64,000 nucleotides of DNA from positions 36,006-100,005 of the forward strand of contig JAAYDT010000081.1 of NCBI GenBank assembly GCA_012729145.1. The letters run 5' to 3'. The notes under the pieces are model-generated. The model was not told the DNA's origin and did no database searches. It worked only from the letters and a program-made list of their open reading frames with translations. Each line of letters opens with the position of its first letter. The first letter of the stretch is position 1. The position numbers were made by a program, and so were the translations under genes. This stretch comes from Synergistaceae bacterium (GTDB lineage: Bacteria > Synergistota > Synergistia > Synergistales > Thermovirgaceae). Of the stretch, positions 1-7,987 are shown piece by piece.

Positions 1-428
1 CCGCAGGGGCTCCCTTTTTTGACTCCCGTGTCCGGGCCTTCAGGATGATCTGGGAATCGGCCTGGAGAGGCCCTGGTCACGACGGCAGAACAGTGGTTGT
101 GCAAAGCCGGCGCCCCAGGACGGGCTGGCAGAAGGGTCTGGTGGCGGGGTGGGACTATTTCTGGAAAAATGAGCTTGAGGAAAGAAAGGTCCTGGACCTT
201 CCTCCATGGAGATATCTTGTCGAGATAGCCAACCTGGGCGAAAACAAGGAGAGGATCAAGGGGCTTCTCCTCGAAAAAGGCATAGAGCCCCTTGATCCGG
301 GAAGTCCCATGGACATGATCTGGGTCAAGTGCAGTGACCTGGAAGGGCTGAGGAGAACCCTGGCCCCACTTTTTATTATATCGGGTTCCTCCGGGGTTTT
401 CCCCAGGATATCCCTCCGGTCGGATTAG
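1..428 (+). CDS. priA: Primosomal protein N' (replication restart helicase), C-terminal fragment
   Basis: Only the last 142 codons are inside the window; the reading frame is open from base 3 and ends at a TAG at 426-428. The visible part resembles the end of PriA: a stretch ending in FRMIWESAWRGPG in the position of the family's conserved helicase motif, then a strand reading TVVVQSRRP, a segment with ERKVLDLPPWRYLVEI (families usually show ER...PPF..L here) and a small C-terminal alpha/beta domain. PriA is a 3'-to-5' DNA helicase that reloads the replisome at stalled forks. The usual QVAGRAGR signature is strongly altered in this copy (AFRMIWESAWRGPG), so the helicase motif may be degenerate. 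It ends 26 bases before der. The assignment rests on the C-terminal pattern only. Confidence 0.6.
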   Translation, partial: AGAPFFDSRVRAFRMIWESAWRGPGHDGRTVVVQSRRPRTGWQKGLVAGWDYFWKNELEERKVLDLPPWRYLVEIANLGENKERIKGLLLEKGIEPLDPGSPMDMIWVKCSDLEGLRRTLAPLFIISGSSGVFPRISLRSD

Positions 429-454
429 AAGACCGGGAAAGGCAGGAATGATCC

Positions 455-1780
455 ATGGCAATAGTCGCTATCGTCGGAAGGCCCAACGTGGGCAAGTCAT
501 CTCTCTTCAACCGCATCGTCGGGAAGAGGAGAGCTATCGTGGACGATCAACCCGGTGTAACCAGGGACCGTATCTATGGCGAGGTGGAACTCGGGGAGAG
601 AACGTTCCTGCTGGTTGATACCGGGGGCCTTCTCCCCGAGGGGGGAGACTCCATTACCGGCAACATCAGAAGGCAGGTTCTTCTGGCTGTGGAAGAGAGC
701 GATCTCCTGATCCTTGTGGTCGACGGGAAGGACGGAATGACGACCCTCGACAGGGAAGTGGCCCTGTTCCTCAGAAAGAGGCAGAAGCCGGTCATCGTTG
801 TTGCCAACAAGATCGATGATATTGTCCACGAGGGCAGGGAGGCCGAGGCGCATACCCTGGGATTCAAAGACGTCATCGGTGTCAGCGCGGCCCACAACAG
901 GAACATCGGAGAGCTGCTCGACCGGATCGTATCCCTGGTCCCGGAGAAGGGACCAGGCCAGGTTGCCCCAAGGGAAGAGGAGGTTGCCGTGGCGATCGTG
1001 GGTCGTCCCAACGTGGGAAAATCCACGCTCCTCAACCTTCTTTCAGGATCCGAAAGGTCTTTGGTAAGCCCAATGCCAGGCACTACAAGGGATTCGGTGG
1101 ATTCCCAGGTCACGATCGGGGGCAGGCACTTCCGGTTCATCGATACGGCCGGGTTGAGAAAAAAGAGCAGGATCGCCTCGGACGTTGAATTCTACTCACT
1201 GGTAAGAACCCATGAAAGTATTGGAAGATCCGACATTGCGGTCCTTCTGATGGAGGGGGAGGAGATCTGCACAGACCAGGACAAGAAGATGGCTGGCCTG
1301 GTGATAGAGAAGGGCAAGGGGCTGATAATCGCGGTCAACAAGTGGGACCTCCTACAGAAAGACCCCGACCTGGGGGACAGGATTTCAAAAAAGATCAGGG
1401 ATGAGATGCCTTTCGCCGATTTTGCCCCGCTGATCTTCATTTCAGGGTTGACTGGAAGGGGTGTCCACAAATTACCCGAAATGCTCTCCGCAGTTCAGGC
1501 GAACAGGTCCCGGTGGCTGGATACCTCCAAGATCGGTGTCCTTGTCCGGGACGTGCTTGCATTTGAAAGGATGCCGACAGCTCCCGGGGGCAGGATGCTC
1601 AGGATCAAGGGGTGCACACAGGTTGCGGTGAACCCCCCCGCCTTCGCCTTTTCCGTCAACGACCGGGACATTGTTACCAGATCCTTTGAAAGGTACGTTG
1701 CAAAGAGGATAAGGGACATGGATGATTTCGAGGGGACTCCCCTCAGGATCTTCTGGAGATCGGGGCGGAAGGGGGCCTGA
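455..1780 (+). CDS. der: Ribosome assembly GTPase Der (EngA)
   Basis: 441 residues, the normal length for Der. Two consecutive GTPase domains are visible, each with the P-loop GRPNVGKS (about residues 8-15 and 186-193), followed by DTGG and DTAG G3 motifs and NKID / NKWD G4 motifs, then a C-terminal KH-like domain ending in a basic stretch (IFWRSGRKG). Der is essential for 50S ribosomal subunit maturation. The ATG at 455 puts the first strand (MAIVAIVGRP) at the usual place. It follows priA closely and may be co-transcribed with it. Confidence 0.97.
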   Translation: MAIVAIVGRPNVGKSSLFNRIVGKRRAIVDDQPGVTRDRIYGEVELGERTFLLVDTGGLLPEGGDSITGNIRRQVLLAVEESDLLILVVDGKDGMTTLDREVALFLRKRQKPVIVVANKIDDIVHEGREAEAHTLGFKDVIGVSAAHNRNIGELLDRIVSLVPEKGPGQVAPREEEVAVAIVGRPNVGKSTLLNLLSGSERSLVSPMPGTTRDSVDSQVTIGGRHFRFIDTAGLRKKSRIASDVEFYSLVRTHESIGRSDIAVLLMEGEEICTDQDKKMAGLVIEKGKGLIIAVNKWDLLQKDPDLGDRISKKIRDEMPFADFAPLIFISGLTGRGVHKLPEMLSAVQANRSRWLDTSKIGVLVRDVLAFERMPTAPGGRMLRIKGCTQVAVNPPAFAFSVNDRDIVTRSFERYVAKRIRDMDDFEGTPLRIFWRSGRKGA

Positions 1781-1794
1781 TCTGCACTCAGCAC

Positions 1795-1823
1795 TTGACC
1801 ACTTCTGCTGCAGATGATATTAG
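1795..1823 (+). promoter_or_regulatory. Probable hup promoter
   Basis: TTGACC (1795-1800), a 17-base spacer and TATTAG (1818-1823), about 70 bases before the hup start codon. The -35 matches 5 of 6 and the -10 matches 4 of 6 consensus bases. It lies in the only sizeable gap between der and hup. Confidence 0.6.
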
Positions 1824-1830
1824 TGTATCT

Positions 1831-1856
1831 GGCCGTCAGTGATAAGACTAACGGCC
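1831..1856 (+). promoter_or_regulatory. Inverted repeat at the hup transcription start
   Basis: GGCCGTCAGT (1831-1840) and ACTAACGGCC (1847-1856) are inverted copies with one G:T mismatch and a six-base centre. The repeat begins about where transcription from the 1795-1823 promoter should start. It could be an operator or a 5' hairpin that stabilises hup mRNA. The structure is seen directly; the role is inferred. Confidence 0.5.
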
Positions 1857-1892
1857 ATACTGACATCCTGAAGAGCTGGAGGTGCGGGCAAA

Positions 1893-2168
1893 GTGACTAA
1901 GGCGGATCTGATCAACGCGGTCGCAAAATCTGCGGGCATCACCAAGAAACAGGCGCATGAGGCTGTAGGTTCCACTTTTGGGGCTATCGTCAAGTCTCTC
2001 GCCAAGGGGGAGAAGGTTCAGCTGGTCGGCTTCGGGACTTTCGAGGTAAGGAAGAGAGCCCCCAGAAAGGGAAGAAATCCCCAGGATCCCACCAAGGTCA
2101 TCAACATCCCGGGGAAGAAGGTCCCCGCTTTCAGGCCTGGCAAAGCCCTGAAAGACAAAGTTCGCTGA
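1893..2168 (+). CDS. hup: DNA-binding protein HU
   Basis: 91 residues, the standard HU length. It carries the family pattern: an N-terminal helical part (TKADLINAVAKSAGITKKQA), then FGTFEVRKRAPRKGRNPQ and the C-terminal KKVPAFRPGKALKDKV. The RNPQ turn is the DNA-intercalating arm tip. HU is the small dimeric nucleoid protein that bends and compacts DNA. The start is GTG at 1893, with GGAGGTG directly upstream at good spacing. It is a single-gene transcription unit: own promoter at 1795-1823 and intrinsic terminator at 2206-2236. Confidence 0.97.
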   Translation: MTKADLINAVAKSAGITKKQAHEAVGSTFGAIVKSLAKGEKVQLVGFGTFEVRKRAPRKGRNPQDPTKVINIPGKKVPAFRPGKALKDKVR

Positions 2169-2186
2169 CCCTTCCGATCTTATTCA

Positions 2187-3053
2187 TCAAGGTTTAAGGT
2201 TTGCGGGCAGGGGGCTCTTTGTCCCCTGCCTTTTTTCTCCCTGGATCAGGGGAGAGAGTATTTCTAAGAGAGCAGACCAATGTTTCAGTTCCAGTTCTTC
2301 GGCCCTGGAAGATACAGAAAGGCCTGCCTTCTCGAGCAGGGCGGCCTTTTCATGCCTGGTCCCCGGCAAAAGTGCCGCGAGGTTGTTCAGGAGAGTCTTT
2401 CTTCTATGGGAAAAAGCCGAGCGGATCAGAGTTCGCCATACCTTGTCCCCGGGAAGTTCTAGACCCTTTGTTATGGTGATCTCGAGCAGGGCGGACGTGA
2501 CCTCGGGGGAAGGATTGAAAACTTCCGGGGGGACCCTCCTGAGGATGCGCGCCTCCCCCATGGCATGGATAGTCACCCCTAGGGGGTAACGGTCCTTTGA
2601 TCGCGCCGGGGCACATATCTTCTCCGCGGCCTCTTTCTGGACCATCAGCAGCATGTAGCGAAGGCCGACAGGGGAATAGAGTTCGAGCACTTTCCATATA
2701 AGTGGAGTGGTTATATGGTAGGGGATATTGGCGATCATCTTGTTCGGTGGCGGGTCCAGTTCAATGGGCAGGCCGCCCTTCAGGGCGTCCCCCCAGAGTA
2801 TCCTGAGATTGGAGTACCTGGTCCTGATCTCATCAAGGAATGGCTCCAGTCTTCGATCGATCTCCAGCGAATGTACCAGTGATGCTCCCCTCTCCAGGAG
2901 CCCTTCCGTGAGGACTCCCTTGCCTGCACCAACTTCCAGCACAACGTCACCGGGACCCACGTCGCTGCTGTCGAGGATCACGCCAAGGATATTTTTGTCG
3001 ACGAGAAAGTTCTGTCCTATTCGGGTGTTAGGTCTGAGAAAGCTCTCGGGCAT
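2187..3053 (-). CDS. rsmA: 16S rRNA adenine dimethyltransferase RsmA (KsgA)
   Basis: 288 residues. The N-terminus has the signature RIGQNFLVDKNIL, then the SAM-binding loop LEVGAGKGVLTEGLL (about residues 39-53) and the catalytic motif NIPYHITTP (about residue 110), followed by the C-terminal helical domain with FSHRRKTLLNNL. The enzyme dimethylates two adjacent adenines near the 3' end of 16S rRNA during 30S maturation, and its loss gives kasugamycin resistance. The gene is convergent with hup, and its last codons contain the hup terminator. It lies downstream of tRNA-Pro on the same strand, separated by a terminator hairpin. Confidence 0.96.
   Translation of the reverse strand: MPESFLRPNTRIGQNFLVDKNILGVILDSSDVGPGDVVLEVGAGKGVLTEGLLERGASLVHSLEIDRRLEPFLDEIRTRYSNLRILWGDALKGGLPIELDPPPNKMIANIPYHITTPLIWKVLELYSPVGLRYMLLMVQKEAAEKICAPARSKDRYPLGVTIHAMGEARILRRVPPEVFNPSPEVTSALLEITITKGLELPGDKVWRTLIRSAFSHRRKTLLNNLAALLPGTRHEKAALLEKAGLSVSSRAEELELKHWSALLEILSPLIQGEKRQGTKSPLPANLKP
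2206..2236 (+). terminator. Intrinsic terminator of hup
   Basis: Eight-base-pair stem GGCAGGGG (2206-2213) / CCCCTGCC (2223-2230) with a nine-base loop, followed by six T (2231-2236). It lies inside the 3' coding end of the convergent rsmA gene, so the two genes share this DNA. Confidence 0.85.
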
Positions 3054-3099
3054 TATCCATCGACCCCCCGGTGGTTACAGATTTCGGTATCCTGCAATG

Positions 3100-3130
3100 A
3101 AAAAGCGGGAGGACCGGAAGGTCTCCCGCT
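3100..3130 (-). terminator. Terminator downstream of tRNA-Pro
   Basis: On the minus strand, arms of about 11 pairs (3104-3115 and 3120-3130, one bulged base) close a four-base loop and are followed by five T (complement of 3100-3104). The plus strand also ends in TTTT, so it may work in both directions. It sits between tRNA-Pro and rsmA. Confidence 0.75.
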
Positions 3131-3140
3131 TTTTGATCCC

Positions 3141-3218
3141 TGGTCGGGACGAGAGGATTTGAACCTCCGACCCCTTGACCCCCAGTCAAGTGCGCTAACC
3201 AGGCTGCGCTACGTCCCG
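3141..3218 (-). tRNA. tRNA-Pro (anticodon GGG)
   Basis: 78 bases including an encoded CCA end. Acceptor arms CGGGACG and CGTCCCG pair perfectly. The anticodon stem CTTGA/TCAAG encloses the loop CTGGGGG, giving anticodon GGG for CCC and CCU codons. The T arm reads GGAGGTTCGAATCCTC. Base 37 is G as expected for Pro-GGG. A strong promoter lies just upstream at 3231-3259. Confidence 0.95.
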
Positions 3219-3230
3219 TAGGCGACGAAC

Positions 3231-3259
3231 ATTGTATCCTTGTTCGGTTGTCAGGTCAA
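3231..3259 (-). promoter_or_regulatory. Promoter of tRNA-Pro
   Basis: On the minus strand: TTGACC (3259-3254), a 17-base spacer and TACAAT (3236-3231). Each hexamer matches 5 of 6 consensus bases. Transcription should start about 5 bases before the tRNA. Confidence 0.85.
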
Positions 3260-3289
3260 GAAAGAATATGCAGGCACGTCCAGTGCTGA

Positions 3290-4234
3290 TCAGGCCTGGG
3301 GCTCCCAGGTCTCACCGCACCTCTTCAGCACATACTCCCACTCTTCGTCGACATCCTTCTGGAAAGCCTCAATGACCGCCTGACCTGTCCCGCCTTTTAA
3401 AAGGTGCCTGAATCTCCCCTGGGGTTTAAGGAATTCTTCCACGGGGATCCTTTTCTTTGGCTTGTAACCCAGCTTCCATTCACCGTCTATCACTTCGTAG
3501 ACCGGCCAGAAACGGGTCTCGACCGCGAGCTTGCAGATTTCCCTCTGAAGAGAGGGTTCCAGCCTCCAGAAGAGGACACAGGGGGCGAGGACGTTGACGA
3601 AAGCGGGTCCCGGTGTCTCGATGGCCTTTTTGACCTTTTCGATGACCTCCATAGGGTTGTGGATCGTAGTCTGGGCCACGTAGGGAATGTGATGGGCCGC
3701 CATAATAGCCGTCAGGTCCTTGGGCTTCTGTATCTTTCCGGGGATGACCTTCCCGGCTGGAGCTGTGGATGTGTTGGCGCCCTTTGGCGTAGCGCTGCTC
3801 CTCTGGGCACCAGTATTCATGTATCCCTGGTTGTTGTAGCAGATGTAGGTGAAGTCGTGTCCCCGCTCCGCTGCCCCGGAGAGCGCCTGGAGCCCTATGT
3901 CGTAGGTACCCCCGTCGCCGCCGAAAGCGACGAACTTGATGTCCTTCGTTATCTTGCCCTTCTTCTTCAGGGCAACATAGGCCGCCTCGATCCCGGAGAC
4001 GCTGGCGCCGGCGTTCTCGAAGGCGGAGTGAAGGAAGGGTACCCCCCAGGCGTTGTAGGGGTATATGGTGGTGGAGACCTCCAGGCAACCCGTTGCAGCG
4101 GTGACAACAACGGGCTGTTCAACAGCCAGGAGCGCCTGCTGGACCACCGTAGGCGCGCCACACCCCGGGCACATCCTGTGTCCCTGGCGCATGGCTCTTT
4201 CCTTTGTGATCAGGTCTTTCAGTTTGACAGCCAT
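3290..4234 (-). CDS. porB: Pyruvate/2-oxoacid:ferredoxin oxidoreductase, beta subunit (TPP-binding)
   Basis: 314 residues. The N-terminal CPGCG motif (about residues 22-26) supplies cluster ligands, and the thiamine diphosphate motif GDGGTYDIGLQ is at mid-protein, followed by YNNQGYMNTGAQRS and SSATPKGANT, which are typical of PorB. The subunit holds TPP and carries out decarboxylation, passing electrons through Fe-S clusters to ferredoxin and making acyl-CoA. It is the last gene of porG-porD-porA-porB, 13 bases after porA. With acetate kinase nearby this suggests acetyl-CoA to acetate fermentation. Substrate (pyruvate rather than another 2-oxoacid) is inferred from the overall pattern. Confidence 0.93.
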   Translation of the reverse strand: MAVKLKDLITKERAMRQGHRMCPGCGAPTVVQQALLAVEQPVVVTAATGCLEVSTTIYPYNAWGVPFLHSAFENAGASVSGIEAAYVALKKKGKITKDIKFVAFGGDGGTYDIGLQALSGAAERGHDFTYICYNNQGYMNTGAQRSSATPKGANTSTAPAGKVIPGKIQKPKDLTAIMAAHHIPYVAQTTIHNPMEVIEKVKKAIETPGPAFVNVLAPCVLFWRLEPSLQREICKLAVETRFWPVYEVIDGEWKLGYKPKKRIPVEEFLKPQGRFRHLLKGGTGQAVIEAFQKDVDEEWEYVLKRCGETWEPQA

Positions 4235-4247
4235 CCTGGTGCACCCC

Positions 4248-5414
4248 CTATTCCCTAAGGCCGAGGTATCTTTCCTCGGGGTTCAAATTGTTGTTGATGA
4301 GGTCCATGAAGGCCTCCTCGGCGTTGTGGGGGAAGAAATCCCTTCCGCCCAGTCCATAAACGTATGTATTGGCAGGGATGTGGATACCGGCATCATAAAG
4401 GGCTCCCTTTATCTCCGTGAAGAGCGGTGCCGGGGCCCCCAGGCTTGCCGCCCTGTCGAGAACCGCGATGGACTTGGCACCCTTCAGGGCACCCACGACC
4501 GCCTTCGCCGGGAAGGGACGGAAGAGCCTTATCCTCATGCACCCCACCTTGTGCCCCTTCTCCCTCAGACGGTCCACTGTATCCTTGGCGGCGCCGGCCG
4601 CAGATGACATTATCACCATGATGTGATCGGCATCGTCAGTCTTGTAGGAATCCACGACAGGATAGTCGCGACCTGTCTTCTTGGCGAACTCTCCGGCCAC
4701 CTCCCGGTAGACCTTTTCCACGTTCTTCATTGCTTCGACCTGTTGCCGCTTGATCTCGAAGTAGTAGTCAGTCAGGGCAAGAGATCCGTAGGCAACGGGG
4801 TTATCGATATCGAGGAGAGGGAAGAGAGGATCCCTTTCACCGATGAACGATCTGACCTCCTCGTCGTCCATGAACTCCACGGGCTCGAAGCAGTGGCTCG
4901 TGATGAATCCGTCCTGGCAGACGAAGACCGGAAGGAGAACTTCCTTGTGTTCTGCGATCCTGACGGCCATGACCATGGTGTCATAAACTTCCTGGCCGTC
5001 CTCGCAATAGATGTGGATCCACCCGGAATCGCGCTCGGCCATGCTGTCTCCATGGTCGCAGTGGATGTTGATCGGCGCTCCCAGGGACCTGTTTACCAGG
5101 CCGAAGACTATGGGTGCCCTGTAGGAGGCTGCAATAGGGAAGATCTCGTGCATCAGTGCCACGCCGTTGGCGCTCGACGCCGTCATTACCCGTGCTCCTG
5201 ATACTGCCGCGGCAAGGCAGGCACTGATCGCAGAGTGCTCACTCTCGACGGTGACAAGGTTCGTGTCAACCAGGCCGTCAGCGACAAATTCCGAGAACTT
5301 CATTGGAATGTCCGTAGAAGGGGTGATGGGGTAGGCGGCGACCACATCAGGGTTGATCTGTCTCATCGCCTCTGCCACTGCCCAGTTCCCGGAAGTGATA
5401 TCCTTTCTCGACAT
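4248..5414 (-). CDS. porA: Pyruvate/2-oxoacid:ferredoxin oxidoreductase, alpha subunit
   Basis: 388 residues from the ATG at 5414, which follows AAAGGATG at usable spacing. A TTG at 5453 would add 13 residues but lies inside porD and gives a non-conserved N-terminus. The protein begins with SGNWAVAEAMRQINPDVVAAYPITPST, the usual start of domain I (pyrimidine-binding), continues with ESEHSAISACLAAAVSGARV and TASSANG, and ends with the C-terminal domain (VLDRAASLGAP). It pairs with PorB to form the catalytic core, with the active site at their interface. Confidence 0.93.
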   Translation of the reverse strand: MSRKDITSGNWAVAEAMRQINPDVVAAYPITPSTDIPMKFSEFVADGLVDTNLVTVESEHSAISACLAAAVSGARVMTASSANGVALMHEIFPIAASYRAPIVFGLVNRSLGAPINIHCDHGDSMAERDSGWIHIYCEDGQEVYDTMVMAVRIAEHKEVLLPVFVCQDGFITSHCFEPVEFMDDEEVRSFIGERDPLFPLLDIDNPVAYGSLALTDYYFEIKRQQVEAMKNVEKVYREVAGEFAKKTGRDYPVVDSYKTDDADHIMVIMSSAAGAAKDTVDRLREKGHKVGCMRIRLFRPFPAKAVVGALKGAKSIAVLDRAASLGAPAPLFTEIKGALYDAGIHIPANTYVYGLGGRDFFPHNAEEAFMDLINNNLNPEERYLGLRE

Positions 5415-5442
5415 CCTGTTCACATCCTTTCGATCGGCAGGG

Positions 5443-5739
5443 CTACTGCTCAATGAATTCTGATTCAGGCCGCATCTCTATGGCCTTCTTGGGGCATACA
5501 GCGGCGCAGGTCCCGCACCCCTTGCAGAAGAAGTAGTCGATACCTGTTACCTTCCCTTCCGGAGTAGCCTTGATGGATTTGTCGGGGCACTGGATCCAGC
5601 ACTGGAGGCAGTGAATGCACTCCTCCTCGTTCCAGACGGGGCGTATGCTCCGCCACTGTCCGGTCTGGACCTTCTCGGAGGTCGAGGCCGGCACCGTAGT
5701 TGCGAGCGGCAGATCTTTCCAGCCCTTTAACGAACTCAT
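5443..5739 (-). CDS. porD: Pyruvate/2-oxoacid:ferredoxin oxidoreductase, delta subunit (2x[4Fe-4S] ferredoxin)
   Basis: 98 residues. Two complete cluster motifs are present, CIHCLQCWIQCP (about residues 41-52) and CKGCGTCAAVCP (about residues 72-83), each CxxCxxCxxxC(P). The subunit wires electrons from the TPP site to external ferredoxin. The gene overlaps porG by four bases. The 40-residue N-terminal extension before the first cluster is normal for PorD. Confidence 0.94.
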   Translation of the reverse strand: MSSLKGWKDLPLATTVPASTSEKVQTGQWRSIRPVWNEEECIHCLQCWIQCPDKSIKATPEGKVTGIDYFFCKGCGTCAAVCPKKAIEMRPESEFIEQ

Positions 5740-6311
5740 CCCTGCTGCACCTCCTCGTATCCGCGACGGATCGCGTTCTGGTTAGCCTTGAGGACCTTCT
5801 CGGGGAGTTTTGCTCCCATTTTGTGGGTAAAGTGTTCTATGAACGCATCAACGGGAACATCTTTGAAGAAGTGTGCCAATGCACCCAGCATGGGTGTATT
5901 GGGTCTGTTCTGACCGAACTCTTCAAGGGTGATCCTGGTCGCATCGACGGTCATGAGCTTTATCGAATCCTTCAGCCCCAGCTTCTTCTTGACGATCGCC
6001 GGTGACTCGGGCGCGTTGATGAGGTAGACGGTGGTTTCCTTGCCTCCCTCGGTGGGCTTGACGGCTTCGATCAGCGTGGGGTCGATCAGGACCACTATAT
6101 CCGGGTTGAGGACTCCGGAACGGTCCCTGATCGGTCGGTCCGATACCCTGTTGAAGGCCTTCATTGGTGCTCCCTGACGCTCGGCTCCGTACTCGGGGAA
6201 AGACTGGGTGTGCTTGCCGGCCTCGAAAAGCACCTCCGCCAGGATGGCGGAACCCGTCTTGGCTCCCTGTCCTCCCCTTCCATGCCATCGAACTTCGATG
6301 ACTTTCGACAT
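5736..6311 (-). CDS. porG: Pyruvate/2-oxoacid:ferredoxin oxidoreductase, gamma subunit
   Basis: 191 residues. It has the conserved opening EVRWHGRGGQGAKTGSAILA, then SFPEYGAERQGAPM and PDIVVLIDPTL, and ends in a helical segment (KVLKANQNAIRRGYEE). The gamma subunit contributes the CoA-binding domain. It is the first gene of the por operon, about 215 bases downstream of the predicted transcription start, with GGAGGGG before its ATG. Confidence 0.94.
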   Translation of the reverse strand: MSKVIEVRWHGRGGQGAKTGSAILAEVLFEAGKHTQSFPEYGAERQGAPMKAFNRVSDRPIRDRSGVLNPDIVVLIDPTLIEAVKPTEGGKETTVYLINAPESPAIVKKKLGLKDSIKLMTVDATRITLEEFGQNRPNTPMLGALAHFFKDVPVDAFIEHFTHKMGAKLPEKVLKANQNAIRRGYEEVQQG

Positions 6312-6403
6312 AAATACCCCTCCTTCATGGAAGATGCGTTGGAACGGTTAATTGCGGTTAATCCAAAAAGCCAACTAAAATGATAACACACAATAAAACA
6401 GAT

Positions 6404-6449
6404 GCTCCCCGGCAAACCTTGCCCCTGGGGTTGCCGCAGGCGGGGGAGC
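6404..6449 (-). promoter_or_regulatory. Stem-loop in the por operon leader (possible attenuator)
   Basis: Outer stem: 6404-6410 pairs with 6443-6449 (7 bp). Inner stem: 6411-6418 pairs with 6429-6435 (7 bp, one bulged A). On the minus strand it is followed by ATCTGTTTTATTG, a poor T-rich tail. It lies about 80-120 bases after the predicted start. I do not recognise a known riboswitch class. The rest of the 6312-6608 gap holds GGTTAAT repeats at 6348-6362, the near-palindrome GGTTATAATTATTAACC at 6470-6486 and the por promoter. Confidence 0.4.
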
Positions 6450-6532
6450 AGGAAGAACTGGATCCTGAAGGTTATAATTATTAACCACCGGGAAGGTCCG
6501 GCTCTTCAGGATATTTCGTACAGCGCATGTAT

Positions 6533-6560
6533 ATTGTATGTAGGCAAAACCTTGTGTCAA
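6533..6560 (-). promoter_or_regulatory. Promoter of the por operon
   Basis: Minus strand: perfect TTGACA (6560-6555), a 16-base spacer and TACAAT (6538-6533). Predicted start near 6526 leaves a leader of about 215 bases before porG. Confidence 0.85.
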
Positions 6561-6617
6561 GCCTGAATAGTTTTACACTTCTTCTCAGCTGCTCTTTTCG
6601 GAAGGGGAGTGCCTGTA

Positions 6618-7553
6618 TTGATACCTCTGGGTGAGATCCTGGCAAGAAGGGACCCGGCAAGCATGATCCAGAAGATCTGCAGCCAGAAAGCGCCCTTTAA
6701 TGCCGTCGAGATCGGCTTCGGGAACGGCGAGTTCCTTCAGCATGCAGCATTGGAGAGACCCGATGGGTTTTTTTTCGGCATCGAGGTCTCCATCAACTGT
6801 GTAATGAAGGCTCTAAAACGGACACGGAGATCGTCGCTGAGCAATGTCCGTTTACTACTGGGCGATGCCCGTTTCCTGCTGAACGAATGTTTCCCCGAGG
6901 ATTGGCTGGATGCTGTTTACATGAACTTCCCCTGTCCATGGCCAAAAAGCAGGCATGCAAAGAGAAGAGTGACATCCCGGGGATTCGGCGACGCTTTGGC
7001 GGGCGTTCTCAAGATTGGAGGGGCCTTCGAACTGGTGACGGATGATGAAAGATACGCTGAGGATGCAGCCATTACGATACCATCCCACCCCGCAATAGAA
7101 ATGGAAGCCTTCGAAGCGGACCCCTTAAGAAAAGTGCGCACCAAATATGAAAGGAAGTGGCTGGAAGCCGGCAGAAGGATCTACCTCCTTCGTTTCAGGA
7201 AGGAGAGATCTTTCAGAAGAAAGACTTTGGGAGGGGGAGTGGAGGAATTGCACAAGGCTTTGGAAAGACCCTGTCCTGAACTGAGGGAACTCTCGGCGCT
7301 CACGGGAAGGGAGGGAGGTCAGAGGGAGGCCAGGTGGGTATTCAGGGACTGTTATATCAACCCTGCAGGTGTGGTACTGTTGGAGACTCTGACCTCTGAT
7401 GAGGGTTTCGAACAGTCCTTCTTCTTCAGGATAGTTCCGAGAGGCCTGGGGTGCATGGTCAAGGTTGATCCTTCCACTCGGCCATTCACCACTCCATCGG
7501 TGTCAGGAGCCTTTCAGGAGGTAGTCTCCTTCCTCGGGGGAGGAGAGCCATGA
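6618..7553 (+). CDS. trmB: tRNA (guanine-N7)-methyltransferase TrmB with C-terminal extension
   Basis: 311 residues from TTG at 6618, which has AAGGGGAG eight bases upstream; a GTG at 6609 overlaps that ribosome binding site. The Rossmann domain shows EIGFGNGEFL (SAM binding), GIEVSINCV and the family signature FPCPWPKSRHAKRR, then TDDERYAED. It makes m7G46 in tRNA. The core ends at about residue 200; the remaining 110 residues are an extra domain. Longer TrmB forms are known from some deep-branching bacteria. It starts a run of overlapping genes, trmB-trmO-rsmD. Confidence 0.9.
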   Translation: MIPLGEILARRDPASMIQKICSQKAPFNAVEIGFGNGEFLQHAALERPDGFFFGIEVSINCVMKALKRTRRSSLSNVRLLLGDARFLLNECFPEDWLDAVYMNFPCPWPKSRHAKRRVTSRGFGDALAGVLKIGGAFELVTDDERYAEDAAITIPSHPAIEMEAFEADPLRKVRTKYERKWLEAGRRIYLLRFRKERSFRRKTLGGGVEELHKALERPCPELRELSALTGREGGQREARWVFRDCYINPAGVVLLETLTSDEGFEQSFFFRIVPRGLGCMVKVDPSTRPFTTPSVSGAFQEVVSFLGGGEP

Positions 7554-7987
7554 ACGGGTATGCCCTTCACCCCGTCGGTTTTGTCCGCTCTCGCATAAAC
7601 AGACCGGTTCCGCCCGATGATTTCCGTGGCATAAGATCGACGATCGAGATCCTGCCCGAATTCGAGGAAGCTTTGGAGGGACTGGAAGGGGAGGATCACA
7701 TTCTGGTTCTTTTCAGGTTCCATCTCTCCAAGGGGTTTTCCCTGAAGGTCCATCCGAGAGGCGACCTAAACAGGCCACTAAGGGGTGTTTTCTCGACCTG
7801 CAGCCCCGACAGGCCCAACCACATCGGCACAAGCCTTGTCAGGCTGAGCAAGGTGGAGGGTGCCACCCTGACGGTAGAGGACCTGGACGCAGTGGACGGT
7901 ACCCCTGTAATAGACATCAAACCCTTCAAAGGGATAGACCGCAGATCAAAGGAGCAGGAGAATTCACAGGGGGAACGGGACAGTTGA
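7550..7987 (+). CDS. trmO: TrmO family tRNA (m6t6A37) methyltransferase (TsaA/YaeB, UPF0066)
   Basis: 145 residues. It begins with PVGFVRSRINRPVPPDDF and contains the signature TCSPDRPNHIGTSLVRL, characteristic of the TsaA-like beta-barrel fold. TrmO methylates N6-threonylcarbamoyladenosine at position 37 of some tRNAs. The ATG overlaps the end of trmB by four bases, and its stop overlaps the TTG start of rsmD, consistent with translational coupling of three RNA-modification genes. The C-terminal domain of long TrmO proteins is absent, as in many single-domain members. Confidence 0.85.
   Translation: MNGYALHPVGFVRSRINRPVPPDDFRGIRSTIEILPEFEEALEGLEGEDHILVLFRFHLSKGFSLKVHPRGDLNRPLRGVFSTCSPDRPNHIGTSLVRLSKVEGATLTVEDLDAVDGTPVIDIKPFKGIDRRSKEQENSQGERDS

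Noticed and set aside
3404..4258. Long open frame on the plus strand opposite porB
   Set aside because: Fully covered by the minus-strand porB, which has clear TPP and cysteine motifs; no family pattern on the plus strand.
6404..6449. TPP or glycine riboswitch in the por leader
   Set aside because: The conserved core sequences of those classes are not present.
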